NCBI GenBank assembly: GCA_029259595.1
Contig: JAJDEW010000004.1
Coordinates: forward strand, 124,001 to 188,000
Length of the DNA stretch: 64,000 nucleotides
Direction: 5' to 3'
Source: Planctomycetota bacterium
GTDB lineage: Bacteria > Planctomycetota > UBA1135 > GCA-002686595
The translations under genes and the position numbers were made by a program. The notes beneath the pieces are model-generated. The model made no database searches. It was given only the letters and a program-made list of their open reading frames with translations, and had not been told where the DNA came from. Shown here piece after piece: positions 57,102 through 64,000 of the stretch (within the stretch, counting starts at the first letter, position 1; every line of letters starts with the position of its first letter).

Positions 57102-57806
57102 GTGCCTACCGACGACTTCGTCCTGACGCGCGCGGAGGCGCGGGAGCTCGACCGCCAGGCCATCGAGGAGCACGGCGTGCCGTCGCTGCTTCTGATGGAG
57201 AACGCCGGACGTGCCTGTGCTTTCGAGCTGATGCGCGAGCTCGAGGAGGATCCGGAGCCGGTCCTCGTTCTGGTCGGCCCCGGCAACAACGGCGGCGACG
57301 GGCTCGTCATCGCGCGCACACTCGTGAACCACGGCCTCGCCGCGCGCGTGGTCTTCGTCGGCTCGTCCGAGCAGCTCGAGTCCGGATCGTCCGACTTTGC
57401 CACGAATCTGGCGCTCTGGCGCGACCTGAACGAACCGATCGAGGTCGTCTCGGATCCCGCGAACCTGCGCGCGCTCGGACGGGGTACGGGCTGGGTCGTC
57501 GATGCGCTCTTCGGAACGGGGCTCACGCGTCCGCTCGAAGGGCTCTACGCGGCCGTGGTGGAGGCGGTCGCTGGGCTCGGGCGCCCGGTCCTCGCGGTCG
57601 ACTTGCCGAGCGGCCTGGATGCCGACGAAGGGCGCATGCTCGGCGTCGCCCTCCCGGCGCGGCTGACCGTCACGTTCGTGGCGAGCAAGCCCGGTCTCGA
57701 GAGGGCCGACGGGCCCGCGCTCGCGGGAAGGGTCGTCGTGGTGGAGATCGGCGTACCGCGCCCGCTCGTCTTGGCAGCAGCGCGGCGTTCTCAGAACGAC
57801 GGATGA
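57102..57806 (+). CDS. nnrE: NAD(P)H-hydrate epimerase
   Basis: A 234-residue YjeF N-terminal-domain protein: REARELDRQAIEEHGVPSLLLMENAGRACA-type helix, VLVLVGPGNNGGDGLVIARTL (phosphate-binding loop), GWVVDALFGTGLTRPLEG and VLAVDLPSGLDADEG. It interconverts the R and S forms of hydrated NAD(P)H for repair. The usual partner NnrD (ADP-dependent dehydratase), often fused at the C-terminus, is absent from the window, so it should be elsewhere. The start is a GTG. The last 16 bp overlap the convergent amidase gene. Confidence 0.93.
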   Translation: MPTDDFVLTRAEARELDRQAIEEHGVPSLLLMENAGRACAFELMRELEEDPEPVLVLVGPGNNGGDGLVIARTLVNHGLAARVVFVGSSEQLESGSSDFATNLALWRDLNEPIEVVSDPANLRALGRGTGWVVDALFGTGLTRPLEGLYAAVVEAVAGLGRPVLAVDLPSGLDADEGRMLGVALPARLTVTFVASKPGLERADGPALAGRVVVVEIGVPRPLVLAAARRSQNDG

Positions 57807-59446
57807 CGTCGGTGGAACTTCGTCTTGCTCTGCCAGGTGTGCGCGAAGGTCAGGAGCCGGCCCTCATCGAACAGATGTCCCGTGAAGGAGACACTGTAGG
57901 GCCGATCGCGATCGTCGAAGCCGCACGGCACGACCACCGTGGGATGACCCGTCAGGTTGGTCATCGTCAGGATGTTGCCGGCGAAGCTCGGATGGACGAG
58001 GACGTCGATGCCGGCCAAGGACTCGTCCAGCGCGCGCATGAGCTGCACGCGCAGTCGGTTCGCGCGGATGTAGTCCACCGCGGGAATCAGGCGTGACGTA
58101 CGAAAGACGTTCGGCCAAGCGCGCGCATCCTGAGCGACGAGCCGATCGACGTCCTTCCCGAGCGTGAACTCGTCGAAGGCGGCGGCGGCCTCCGCGCTGA
58201 GGATGATCCGCATCTCGGCGACGGGGAAAGCGGGGAGTTCGACAGGCACGAACTCGATCTCGAGCGCGACGTCCGACATCGAAGTGAGCCGGAGGATGTC
58301 GAGGACGGCTTCGTGAGGTGTGCCTTCGAAAAGGCCTACGGGTACGCCGACGCGCCACTTGCGTGGCGGATCGAGGCTCGTGTGTCGCGGGTAGGTGAAC
58401 GGGCGGGGGATGACGCTCCCATCCTGATCGTCGGCGCCCTGGATGAAGGAGAAGACGATGGCCGCGTCCTCTACCGTCCTGCAGATCGGTCCGAGCTTGT
58501 CCATCGACCACGACAGGGTCATCGCGCCGTGCCTGCTGACGCGGCCGTAGCTCGGGCGGAGTGCGCTGGCACCGCAGCGGTCGGAGGGAGAGACGATCGA
58601 ACCGAGGGTTTCCGAGCCGAGCGCGAAGACCACGCCGCCGGCGACCGTGGCGGAGGCCGAACCGGCCGACGAGCCGCTCGAGCCCTGCTCGGGATCCCAG
58701 GGGTTGCGCGTGCGTTCGCCGAACCAGCGATCGCCCATGGCCAGCGCGCCGAGCGAGAGCTTGGCGACCAGCACGGCGCCGGCGTTGTCCAGGCGGCGGA
58801 CGACCGTCGCGTCCTGGTCGAAGTGCTGGGTCTTGAAGGGCTCGGCACCCCAGGTGGTCGGGCTACCGGCGACGCTCAGGAGGTCCTTGGCGCCCCAGGG
58901 GATGCCGTGCAACAGTCCCCTCCACTTGCCCTGATCGAGTTCGGTGTCGAGCAGGCGCGCGCGTTCGAGAGCGGAGTCGTCGAGAAAGGTGATGACGCAG
59001 TGCAGCTTCTCGTCGATCGCGTGCAGTCGGCGGAGATAGGTCTGAGTCAGCTCGAGACAGGTGATCTTGCGGCTGCGGATGAGAGCCGCGAGTGTTCGGA
59101 TGTCGGCGAAGACGAGCTCGTCGAGCTTGTGGGGGCGATCGACCGAGGCATGCGGGCCGATCAAGAGCGAAGTCACCGGATCGACCGTCGCGGGCGGCAG
59201 GGGCAAGGGGCGAAACGTCAGTGCCATCGGCACGTCGTTCTGGATCGGGAGCTCCCGCATGCGCTCGTAGGCCCGCAGGTTCTCCGTGACCCCGTCCAGC
59301 ATGAGAGCGATCTCGTCCTCCTCGAAGAAGAGTCCGATGACCTCCAGGGCCGCACCGATGCCTTCGACCGTGACGACGTCCGGTGCCGGCGCGGACGTCG
59401 CCGGGTCTTGAAACCAGGGCACGAGAACCAACAGGAATGCACGCAA
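57791..59446 (-). CDS. Amidase-signature family hydrolase, secreted
   Basis: A 551-residue protein. The amidase signature is complete: GIPWGAKDLLSVAG (catalytic Lys), DPEQGSSGSSAGSASATVAGGVVFALGSETLGSI with the cis-Ser and nucleophilic Ser of the Ser-cisSer-Lys triad. The GSDTGGS motif of most members reads GSETLGS here. About 100 residues precede the domain, and the N-terminus (RAFLLVLVPWF) looks like a signal sequence. The start is a TTG at 59446 with a GGAGG-rich ribosome site just upstream. GatA is unlikely because gatB/gatC are not nearby; a hydrolase of amides or peptides is more likely. Confidence 0.88.
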   Translation of the reverse strand: MRAFLLVLVPWFQDPATSAPAPDVVTVEGIGAALEVIGLFFEEDEIALMLDGVTENLRAYERMRELPIQNDVPMALTFRPLPLPPATVDPVTSLLIGPHASVDRPHKLDELVFADIRTLAALIRSRKITCLELTQTYLRRLHAIDEKLHCVITFLDDSALERARLLDTELDQGKWRGLLHGIPWGAKDLLSVAGSPTTWGAEPFKTQHFDQDATVVRRLDNAGAVLVAKLSLGALAMGDRWFGERTRNPWDPEQGSSGSSAGSASATVAGGVVFALGSETLGSIVSPSDRCGASALRPSYGRVSRHGAMTLSWSMDKLGPICRTVEDAAIVFSFIQGADDQDGSVIPRPFTYPRHTSLDPPRKWRVGVPVGLFEGTPHEAVLDILRLTSMSDVALEIEFVPVELPAFPVAEMRIILSAEAAAAFDEFTLGKDVDRLVAQDARAWPNVFRTSRLIPAVDYIRANRLRVQLMRALDESLAGIDVLVHPSFAGNILTMTNLTGHPTVVVPCGFDDRDRPYSVSFTGHLFDEGRLLTFAHTWQSKTKFHRRHPSF

Positions 59447-59613
59447 GCTCGCCCCTCCTCCATGAAGTGTGTACACGCCTGGATCTAACGGTTCGCGACC
59501 GACCGAATCCACCTTCCGCGGGAAGACGTCGGTCGATTCTGATAGAACATCACACCATCTTTACGGCCCGGGGTCCCGTCCTACGGGCTGTTCGCACCGC
59601 TACGTCGTTCGAA

Positions 59614-60450
59614 ATGAGCCCCCTCCAGCCCGCGTCGATGGACCCCGAGTCCATGCCCCATGGGAAGGTGACCTACGCTGCCGCGCAGGGTATCGCCCTC
59701 CTCACGCTGCACAATCCGCCGGCCAACGGCTACTCGTACGAGATGATGCGCGATCTCGACGAGGCGATCCTGAGGGCTCGTTTCGACGACGAGGTCCAGG
59801 TCGTGGTCCTGGCCGGCAGCGGAGAGAAGTTTTTCTGCGCCGGTGCGGACATCGGGATGCTCGGCGCCGTCACACCGAGCTTCAAGTACGCCTTTTGCCT
59901 GCACGCGAACGAGACGCTCCTGCGCTTCGAGCACACGCCCAAGCTCGTGATCGCGGCGCTCGGGGGACACTGCGTCGGCGGAGGGCTCGAGATCGCCCTG
60001 GCCGCCGACCTGCGCTTCGCCCGGCGGGGGAGCGGACGCACCGGCTTGCCGGAGGTCGCGCTCGGCGTGCTCCCGGGAACGGGTGGCACGCAGCGCTTGG
60101 CGCGCGTGGTCGGTCGCTCGAAGGCGATCGAGCTCATGGCGACCGGCGAGCTCTTCGCGTACGAAGAAGCCGAGCGCTTGAAGCTGGTGGACCGCTTGAT
60201 CGACGCGGACGACGAGGAGTCCTTCCTCACCGCGGTCTTCGAGGTCGCGCGCTCGTTCTGCACACCGAAGAAGGCGGCGATGAGCGTTGGCCACATCAAG
60301 CGCGCGGTCCAGACCGGCCTCGAGCTGCCGCTGGAAGCCGGGCTCGCCCTCGAGCGCGAGCTGCAGGCCAAGCTGTTCGCATCCGAGGATGCGCGCGAAG
60401 GTGTCGCGGCGTTTCTCGAGAAGCGCGCGCCCGAATTCCGAGGGCGCTGA
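59614..60450 (+). CDS. Enoyl-CoA hydratase/isomerase
   Basis: 278 residues of the crotonase family: KVTYAAAQGIALLTLHNPPANGYS, FFCAGADIGML (oxyanion hole), GHCVGGGLEIALAADLRFA with Glu126 and GLPEVALGVLPGTGGTQRL with Glu147, the two catalytic acids of hydratases, so it should hydrate 2-enoyl-CoA. The start is one of three close ATGs (59614, 59638, 59653). It is followed after 1 nt by a dehydrogenase and further on by a 3-hydroxyacyl-CoA dehydrogenase, giving the middle steps of beta-oxidation. Confidence 0.92.
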   Translation: MSPLQPASMDPESMPHGKVTYAAAQGIALLTLHNPPANGYSYEMMRDLDEAILRARFDDEVQVVVLAGSGEKFFCAGADIGMLGAVTPSFKYAFCLHANETLLRFEHTPKLVIAALGGHCVGGGLEIALAADLRFARRGSGRTGLPEVALGVLPGTGGTQRLARVVGRSKAIELMATGELFAYEEAERLKLVDRLIDADDEESFLTAVFEVARSFCTPKKAAMSVGHIKRAVQTGLELPLEAGLALERELQAKLFASEDAREGVAAFLEKRAPEFRGR

Positions 60451-60451
60451 G

Positions 60452-61486
60452 GTGCAGGCCGCCCGCATCCACGCCCACGGTGGTCCCGAGGTCCTCGACC
60501 TCGACGACGTGCCGGAGCCCGAACCGCGGGCGGGAGAGGCGCTCGTCCGCGTGCTGGCCGTTTCCCTGAACCACCTCGACCTTTGGGTCCGACGCGGGAT
60601 GCCGGGCGTGAAGATCCCGTTCCCACGCATCCTGGGCTGCGACGGTGTCGGCGAGGTCGTGGAGCTCGGTGCGGGCGTCACAGGGCTTGCGGTCGGACAA
60701 CAGGTCGTCATCGAGCCGGGTACGAGCTCGGGAGCCTCGCGCCACGATCGCGAGGGCAACGACCACCTGTCCGACGACTATGCGATCCGTGGCGAGCATG
60801 GCGACGGGCTCGATTGCGAGCTGGTGGCCGTACCCGCGCGTTACCTCTTGCCGCTGCCGGCCGGCGTCGACCCGGTACGCGCGGCCGCCGTCCCGCTGGC
60901 GTTCTTGACGGCACACGGCATGCTCGTTTCGCGCGCCAAGTTGCGCGCCGACGAGACCGTACTCGTGCTCGGTGGGGCGAGCGGCGTGGGTTCCGCCGCC
61001 ATCCAGATTGCGAAGGCCCGCGGCGCGCGCGTCATCGCGACCGCCGGCAGTGAGGCCAAGCGTACGCTGGCCCGTGAGCTCGGCGCGGACGAGGTCGTCG
61101 ACCACGGCCGTGACGATTGGCCGAAAACCGTGCGGACTCTCACGGACCGGCGCGGGGTCGACGTGGTCTTCGAACACGTGGGGCCGGCGACGTGGAAGGG
61201 GTCGCTCGCGAGCCTTGCCCGCAATGGCCGGCTCGTGACGTGCGGTGGAACCACGGGACCCGTCGTCGAAGTCTCGCTGCCGCACCTCTTCATCAAGAAC
61301 CAGTCGATCCTGGGCTCGACGATGGGGCCGCGTTCGGCCTTCCCGGAGATCTTCGAGAACGTGGCGAAGGGCATCTACCGCCCCGTCGTCGACGCGGTCC
61401 TGCCCTTGAGCCAGATTCGCCGCGCTCACGAGCTGCTCGAAGATCGCTCCGTCCTCGGCAAGATCGTTCTCCAACCCGGTAGCTAG
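60452..61486 (+). CDS. Zinc-binding-type alcohol dehydrogenase/quinone oxidoreductase (MDR family)
   Basis: 344 residues: catalytic GroES-like domain (HAHGGPEVLDLDDVPEPEP, NHLDLWVRRGMPG, ILGCDGVGEVVELGAGV) and Rossmann domain (VLVLGGASGVGSAAIQIAKARGARVIATAGSE), ending LSQIRRAHELLEDRSVLGKIVLQP. The structural zinc cysteine cluster of alcohol dehydrogenases is absent, so it is closer to quinone or acryloyl-CoA reductases. It reads directly from the enoyl-CoA hydratase (1-nt gap) and may reduce an enoyl-CoA or a carbonyl intermediate. Its stop codon TAG lies in the left end of the inverted-repeat element that follows. Confidence 0.9.
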   Translation: MQAARIHAHGGPEVLDLDDVPEPEPRAGEALVRVLAVSLNHLDLWVRRGMPGVKIPFPRILGCDGVGEVVELGAGVTGLAVGQQVVIEPGTSSGASRHDREGNDHLSDDYAIRGEHGDGLDCELVAVPARYLLPLPAGVDPVRAAAVPLAFLTAHGMLVSRAKLRADETVLVLGGASGVGSAAIQIAKARGARVIATAGSEAKRTLARELGADEVVDHGRDDWPKTVRTLTDRRGVDVVFEHVGPATWKGSLASLARNGRLVTCGGTTGPVVEVSLPHLFIKNQSILGSTMGPRSAFPEIFENVAKGIYRPVVDAVLPLSQIRRAHELLEDRSVLGKIVLQPGS

Positions 61487-61583
61487 CAGCCTGATGAAAA
61501 AGTCATCCGGATTCTCGCGCACCTGGCGCGGGCCTCCCGGTCACTTGCATCGCATCCGAAGCACTTTTCCATCAGGCTGCTAG
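61483..61583. mobile_element. 101-bp MITE-like element with 21-bp terminal inverted repeats
   Basis: The left arm (61483-61503) and right arm (61563-61583) match in inverted orientation at 20 of 21 positions; each contains AGCCTGATGAAAA or its complement. Both ends finish in CTAG, which is palindromic and could equally be a 4-bp target duplication. The internal 59 bp has no coding potential. The size and long terminal repeats fit a non-autonomous miniature transposable element or an insertion-sequence remnant; no transposase is present. Its left end contains the TAG stop of the dehydrogenase gene. Confidence 0.65.
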
Positions 61584-61733
61584 GAGCCCTTCCGTTTCGC
61601 CGCGCTTGGGCACACACTTCTGAGGGCGCGAGCGTTCGCGACCGACTTCCACTTCCATCGTCCCCTGGCCGCGACGGATCCCGAAGGGTCGGTTTCCGAA
61701 GCACAACCCCGACGGACCTTCAAGAACAACGAC

Positions 61734-62615
61734 ATGCAGCGAGCGGAAGATATCGGCGTGGCCACCGTGCTCGGATCGGGCACGATGGGGCACGGGATAG
61801 CGCAGGTCCTCGCCTCGTGCGACATCGACACTCGCCTCTACGATGTCGACGCGGGTGCTCTGGAACGGGCGCAGAGCAAGGTGCGCGCGAACCTGGACAA
61901 GGGGGTCGAGCGCGGCAAGGTCGATCCCGAGGCGCGCGAACGGGCTCTGGCCAGCCTGCGTTGCACCGTCGATTTCGACGAGGCGATCGCGGGGACACAC
62001 CTTGTCGTCGAGGCCGTGCCCGAGCGTATCGACCTGAAGCGCGAGCTCTTCGGCCGGTTGGGGGACGCCCTCGGTCCGGACGTGCTGCTGGCCACGAACA
62101 CGTCCTCGCTTCCGATCACGCAGATCGCCGCCGCGGCCCGGTACCCCGAGCGCGTGACCGGGATGCACTTCTTCAATCCGGTGCACATCATGAAGCTGGT
62201 CGAGGTCGTTCGGACCACGTCCAGCTCGGACGAAGCGATCGAGGTCTCCGTTGCTCTGGCCCTGCGCATGGGCAAGGAACCGATCACGGTCCAGGACAGC
62301 CCGGGCTTCGCGTCCTCACGGCTGGGACTCGTCATCGGGCTCGAGGCCATGCGCATGGTCGAGGCGGGCGTCGCGAGCGCCGAGGACATCGACAAGGCCA
62401 TGACCCTGGGCTACGGTCACCCGATGGGCCCTCTTCGTCTGACCGACCTCGTCGGCTTGGACGTTCGACTCTCCATCGCGGAGTATCTGGAGAAGGAGGT
62501 CGGAGCTCACTTCGCACCCCCCGCGATCCTGCGCGAGAAGGTCGCGAAGGGCGAACTCGGGAAGAAGAGTGGGCAAGGTTTCTACGCCTGGGACGCTCGA
62601 GGGCCCAGGGATTGA
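61734..62615 (+). CDS. 3-hydroxyacyl-CoA (3-hydroxybutyryl-CoA) dehydrogenase
   Basis: A 293-residue NAD-dependent enzyme: GVATVLGSGTMGHGIAQVLAS (NAD loop, residues 14-19), NTSSLPITQIAAAARYPERVTGMHFFNPV with catalytic His145, and QDSPGFASSRLGLVIGLEAMRMVEAG, then the C-terminal domain ending LGKKSGQGFYAW. Length fits the stand-alone form used for 3-hydroxybutyryl-CoA (about 285). It oxidises 3-hydroxyacyl-CoA, the next step after the hydratase encoded 2 kb upstream. The start is 150 bp after the inverted-repeat element, and no promoter hexamer was clearly seen. Confidence 0.95.
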   Translation: MQRAEDIGVATVLGSGTMGHGIAQVLASCDIDTRLYDVDAGALERAQSKVRANLDKGVERGKVDPEARERALASLRCTVDFDEAIAGTHLVVEAVPERIDLKRELFGRLGDALGPDVLLATNTSSLPITQIAAAARYPERVTGMHFFNPVHIMKLVEVVRTTSSSDEAIEVSVALALRMGKEPITVQDSPGFASSRLGLVIGLEAMRMVEAGVASAEDIDKAMTLGYGHPMGPLRLTDLVGLDVRLSIAEYLEKEVGAHFAPPAILREKVAKGELGKKSGQGFYAWDARGPRD

Positions 62616-62699
62616 ATCGGCGGAAATGAGCGCGCCGAGCCGACGTAGGCTGCGCACTCAGCGGTCGAAGGATTCGAAAACACGGTTGGAGACAGGTTC

Positions 62700-63326
62700 A
62701 TGAGCGATGCGGATTGGGAACAGAGCGGGACCGAGCAGCCGAAGAAGAAGGGGATCCCGAAGTGGCTCCTCTGGGGCTGTGGCATCGGATGCCTGGGGAC
62801 GATCGTGCTCGTCGCGGTGGCCACCGTCGTGGGCGTCGGATTCGTCCAGGACGCCATGGACCCCGAGAAGCAGTGGCCCAAGATCGAAAAGGTCCTGCCC
62901 TTCGACGAGCGGCCAGCTCACCTCGAGCTGCAGGCGGGGATCCCGCTACCTGGCATCTCGCAGTTCATCATGCACGACACGAAGCTGAACGCGATCGCGA
63001 CGCTTCGCGTTCTGGGAGGCGCTCAGGCCGGTTCGTACGACCAGTTCTTCTCCGCGTCGGGAGGGGGTTTTGCCGGCATGGGCTCGGCCATCGATCCCGA
63101 GCCCGGAACCCTGGAGATCCAGGGACGTGAGGTGCGCACGCTGCGCTTCAGCCGCATCAGTCCCCAGCCCGGTAGCTCGATCGGCCCCGGCATCCGCATC
63201 GATCTCTCAGAGGAAGGCAACGACTACGTCATGGTCGAACTGCAATCGATGGGACACGAGAACGTCTTGACCGACGAGGACATCCAGTCCTTCTTCGAGC
63301 CCTTCGATGTCTGGCGCGGTCGCTGA
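62700..63326 (+). CDS. Single-TM protein of unknown function
   Basis: A 208-residue protein with a charged N-terminal cytoplasmic segment, one membrane helix (residues 23-45, WLLWGCGIGCLGTIVLVAVATVVGVGF) and an extracytoplasmic domain with alternating strands (IPLPGISQFIMHDTKLNAIATLRVL, VRTLRFSRISPQPGSS). No motif or family recognised. The next gene starts within its 3' end (20-bp overlap), and that product also has one membrane helix, so the two may form a membrane pair. Confidence 0.7.
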   Translation: MSDADWEQSGTEQPKKKGIPKWLLWGCGIGCLGTIVLVAVATVVGVGFVQDAMDPEKQWPKIEKVLPFDERPAHLELQAGIPLPGISQFIMHDTKLNAIATLRVLGGAQAGSYDQFFSASGGGFAGMGSAIDPEPGTLEIQGREVRTLRFSRISPQPGSSIGPGIRIDLSEEGNDYVMVELQSMGHENVLTDEDIQSFFEPFDVWRGR

Positions 63327-64000
63327 TTCCGACGAGCTTGCGAACGGCCCAGGAGTGGACGGGCAGGCTGACGAGAGCGAGATGCGGCGGGCCAAGCCCT
63401 TCGTCGTCGTGCTCCTGTTCCTGGCCCTCTTGGTGGGGGTCGGTTCCGTCGTCTCACTCGTGCGTGCGAAGGTCGGGGACTTCGACGGAACGGAACTCGT
63501 CCAGGCGCTCTTTCCCGACGGTCCGCCGCTGGGGTTCGAGCATGTGGACTCGTATCTGCTCGACGGCGGGCGCAAGGCCGTTCGCCTCCGACGCGAGCGT
63601 CCGGTCGACGAAGCCGTCGCAGATCCGACCGAGCTCTTGTTCGTGCTCTATCCGTCGGCCGCTAGCGTGGTCGCGCTGTTTCGCGAGCACGAAGACGAGC
63701 GCGGCGGCCGCGGCGGCCGTGGTGGGAACGGTTCGGGTGAAGGTGGGGCCAGCGCGCGCTGGGCGAATTGGGAAGAGGACCCGTCCTTCGCCTGGAGCAC
63801 TCTGCTGGACGGCGGGGAGCTCAGCTGGGGTGGTTGGAAGGCCGACTATCTGATCGAGCGCTACTTCCACGAGGGCGGGTCCTGGCACGAGAACGCCAGC
63901 GTGAACCTGGCGCAAGCGGGCCGCCATCTGGTCCTCAGCGCACGCTGGCCCGACGAGCACGAGGTCGACCAGGAGCGCCTACGCGTCCTGTTGCGCCGAA
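63307..64000 (+). CDS. Single-TM protein of unknown function, 5' part
   Basis: The frame is open to the window edge, giving about 231 residues with no stop. An acidic N-terminus (MSGAVADSDELANGPGVDG) is followed by a membrane helix (about residues 31-52, FVVVLLFLALLVGVGSVVSLV), a Gly-rich stretch (RGGRGGRGGNGSG) and a Trp-rich segment (SARWANWEEDPSFAW). No family recognised. The ATG at 63307 overlaps the preceding gene; an internal ATG at 63382 would give a shorter N-terminus. The C-terminus lies beyond the window. Confidence 0.62.
   Translation, partial: MSGAVADSDELANGPGVDGQADESEMRRAKPFVVVLLFLALLVGVGSVVSLVRAKVGDFDGTELVQALFPDGPPLGFEHVDSYLLDGGRKAVRLRRERPVDEAVADPTELLFVLYPSAASVVALFREHEDERGGRGGRGGNGSGEGGASARWANWEEDPSFAWSTLLDGGELSWGGWKADYLIERYFHEGGSWHENASVNLAQAGRHLVLSARWPDEHEVDQERLRVLLRR

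Noticed and set aside
1-64000. CRISPR arrays, integrases, transposases, rRNA operons
   Set aside because: No regularly spaced repeats, recombinase motifs or rRNA-like sequence were found on either strand.

Overview
The window is GC-rich (roughly two thirds G+C) DNA packed with genes on both strands, and it looks like the chromosome of a Planctomycetota bacterium, probably a deep-branching marine-type lineage. The evidence is the mix of families: a DUF1501 protein, a lipoprotein of the sulfatase fold, large gluzincin metalloproteases, a DegT enzyme beside a c-type cytochrome, AtuA proteins, many small lipoproteins and a ZnuABC-type importer with an outer-membrane barrel. The lipoproteins, the barrel and an LpxH-like enzyme indicate a two-membrane cell. 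No rRNA, tRNA, CRISPR, prophage or complete insertion sequence was seen; the only mobile-looking item is a 101-bp inverted-repeat element near 61.5 kb.

Layout, left to right. 1-2.4 kb: end of a DUF1501 gene, an LpxH-like phosphoesterase and a lipoprotein. 2.4-6.9 kb: a fused ArsR-methyltransferase regulator of the SahR type, translationally coupled to metH. 7-12 kb: a secreted unknown, a sulfatase-fold lipoprotein with Thr at the nucleophile position, an EamA transporter, a DUF6624-like lipoprotein and an Smr protein. 12-16.8 kb: a Cys-rich lipoprotein with a textbook terminator, then a metal-uptake operon (small His/Cys membrane protein, barrel, ZnuA/C/B-like). 16.8-20.9 kb: two FKBP lipoproteins, a DUF1272-type lipoprotein, pta and a split AtuA pair. 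21-28.2 kb: a beta-solenoid lipoprotein, pcp, a DUF309 protein, and two paralogous acidic secreted proteins flanking a large HExxH protein.

28.6-30.8 kb holds the most striking locus: a 72-residue SelW-like protein with an in-frame UGA in a CxxU motif, followed at the right distance by a hairpin with a GGUCU apical loop (a bacterial SECIS). It is followed closely by a membrane protein and a rhodanese-E1 fusion. 30.8-41.3 kb: a lipoprotein with a His/Asp tail, an EAL-HDOD protein, pyruvate kinase, a MinD-like/ParA/helix-hairpin-helix trio, an unknown secreted protein and a thioredoxin-TPR protein. 41.5-45.6 kb: a tightly packed set of aminotransferase, lipid-anchored cytochrome c, DegT-type enzyme and metalloprotease-like lipoprotein.

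45.6-50.3 kb encodes a complete 3-hydroxyproline catabolic module: an enolase-superfamily dehydratase plus SLC6 transporter on one strand, and a pyrroline-2-carboxylate reductase-type enzyme plus a Cys/Thr proline-racemase-family dehydratase on the other. The two strands diverge from a 63-bp region carrying an inverted repeat. An SRPBCC-PhyH fusion and two B12-binding radical SAM enzymes follow (50.4-54.9 kb). The right end has a cytochrome b562-like protein, a HEAT-vWA protein, nnrE, an amidase, three CoA/oxidoreductase genes and two single-TM unknowns, the last cut by the window edge.

Several genes without an obvious ribosome binding site start 6-9 nt after a TANNNT hexamer, which suggests leaderless transcription, while three TTG starts have strong Shine-Dalgarno sequences. 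All family names rest on motif recognition by eye; no database search was run.
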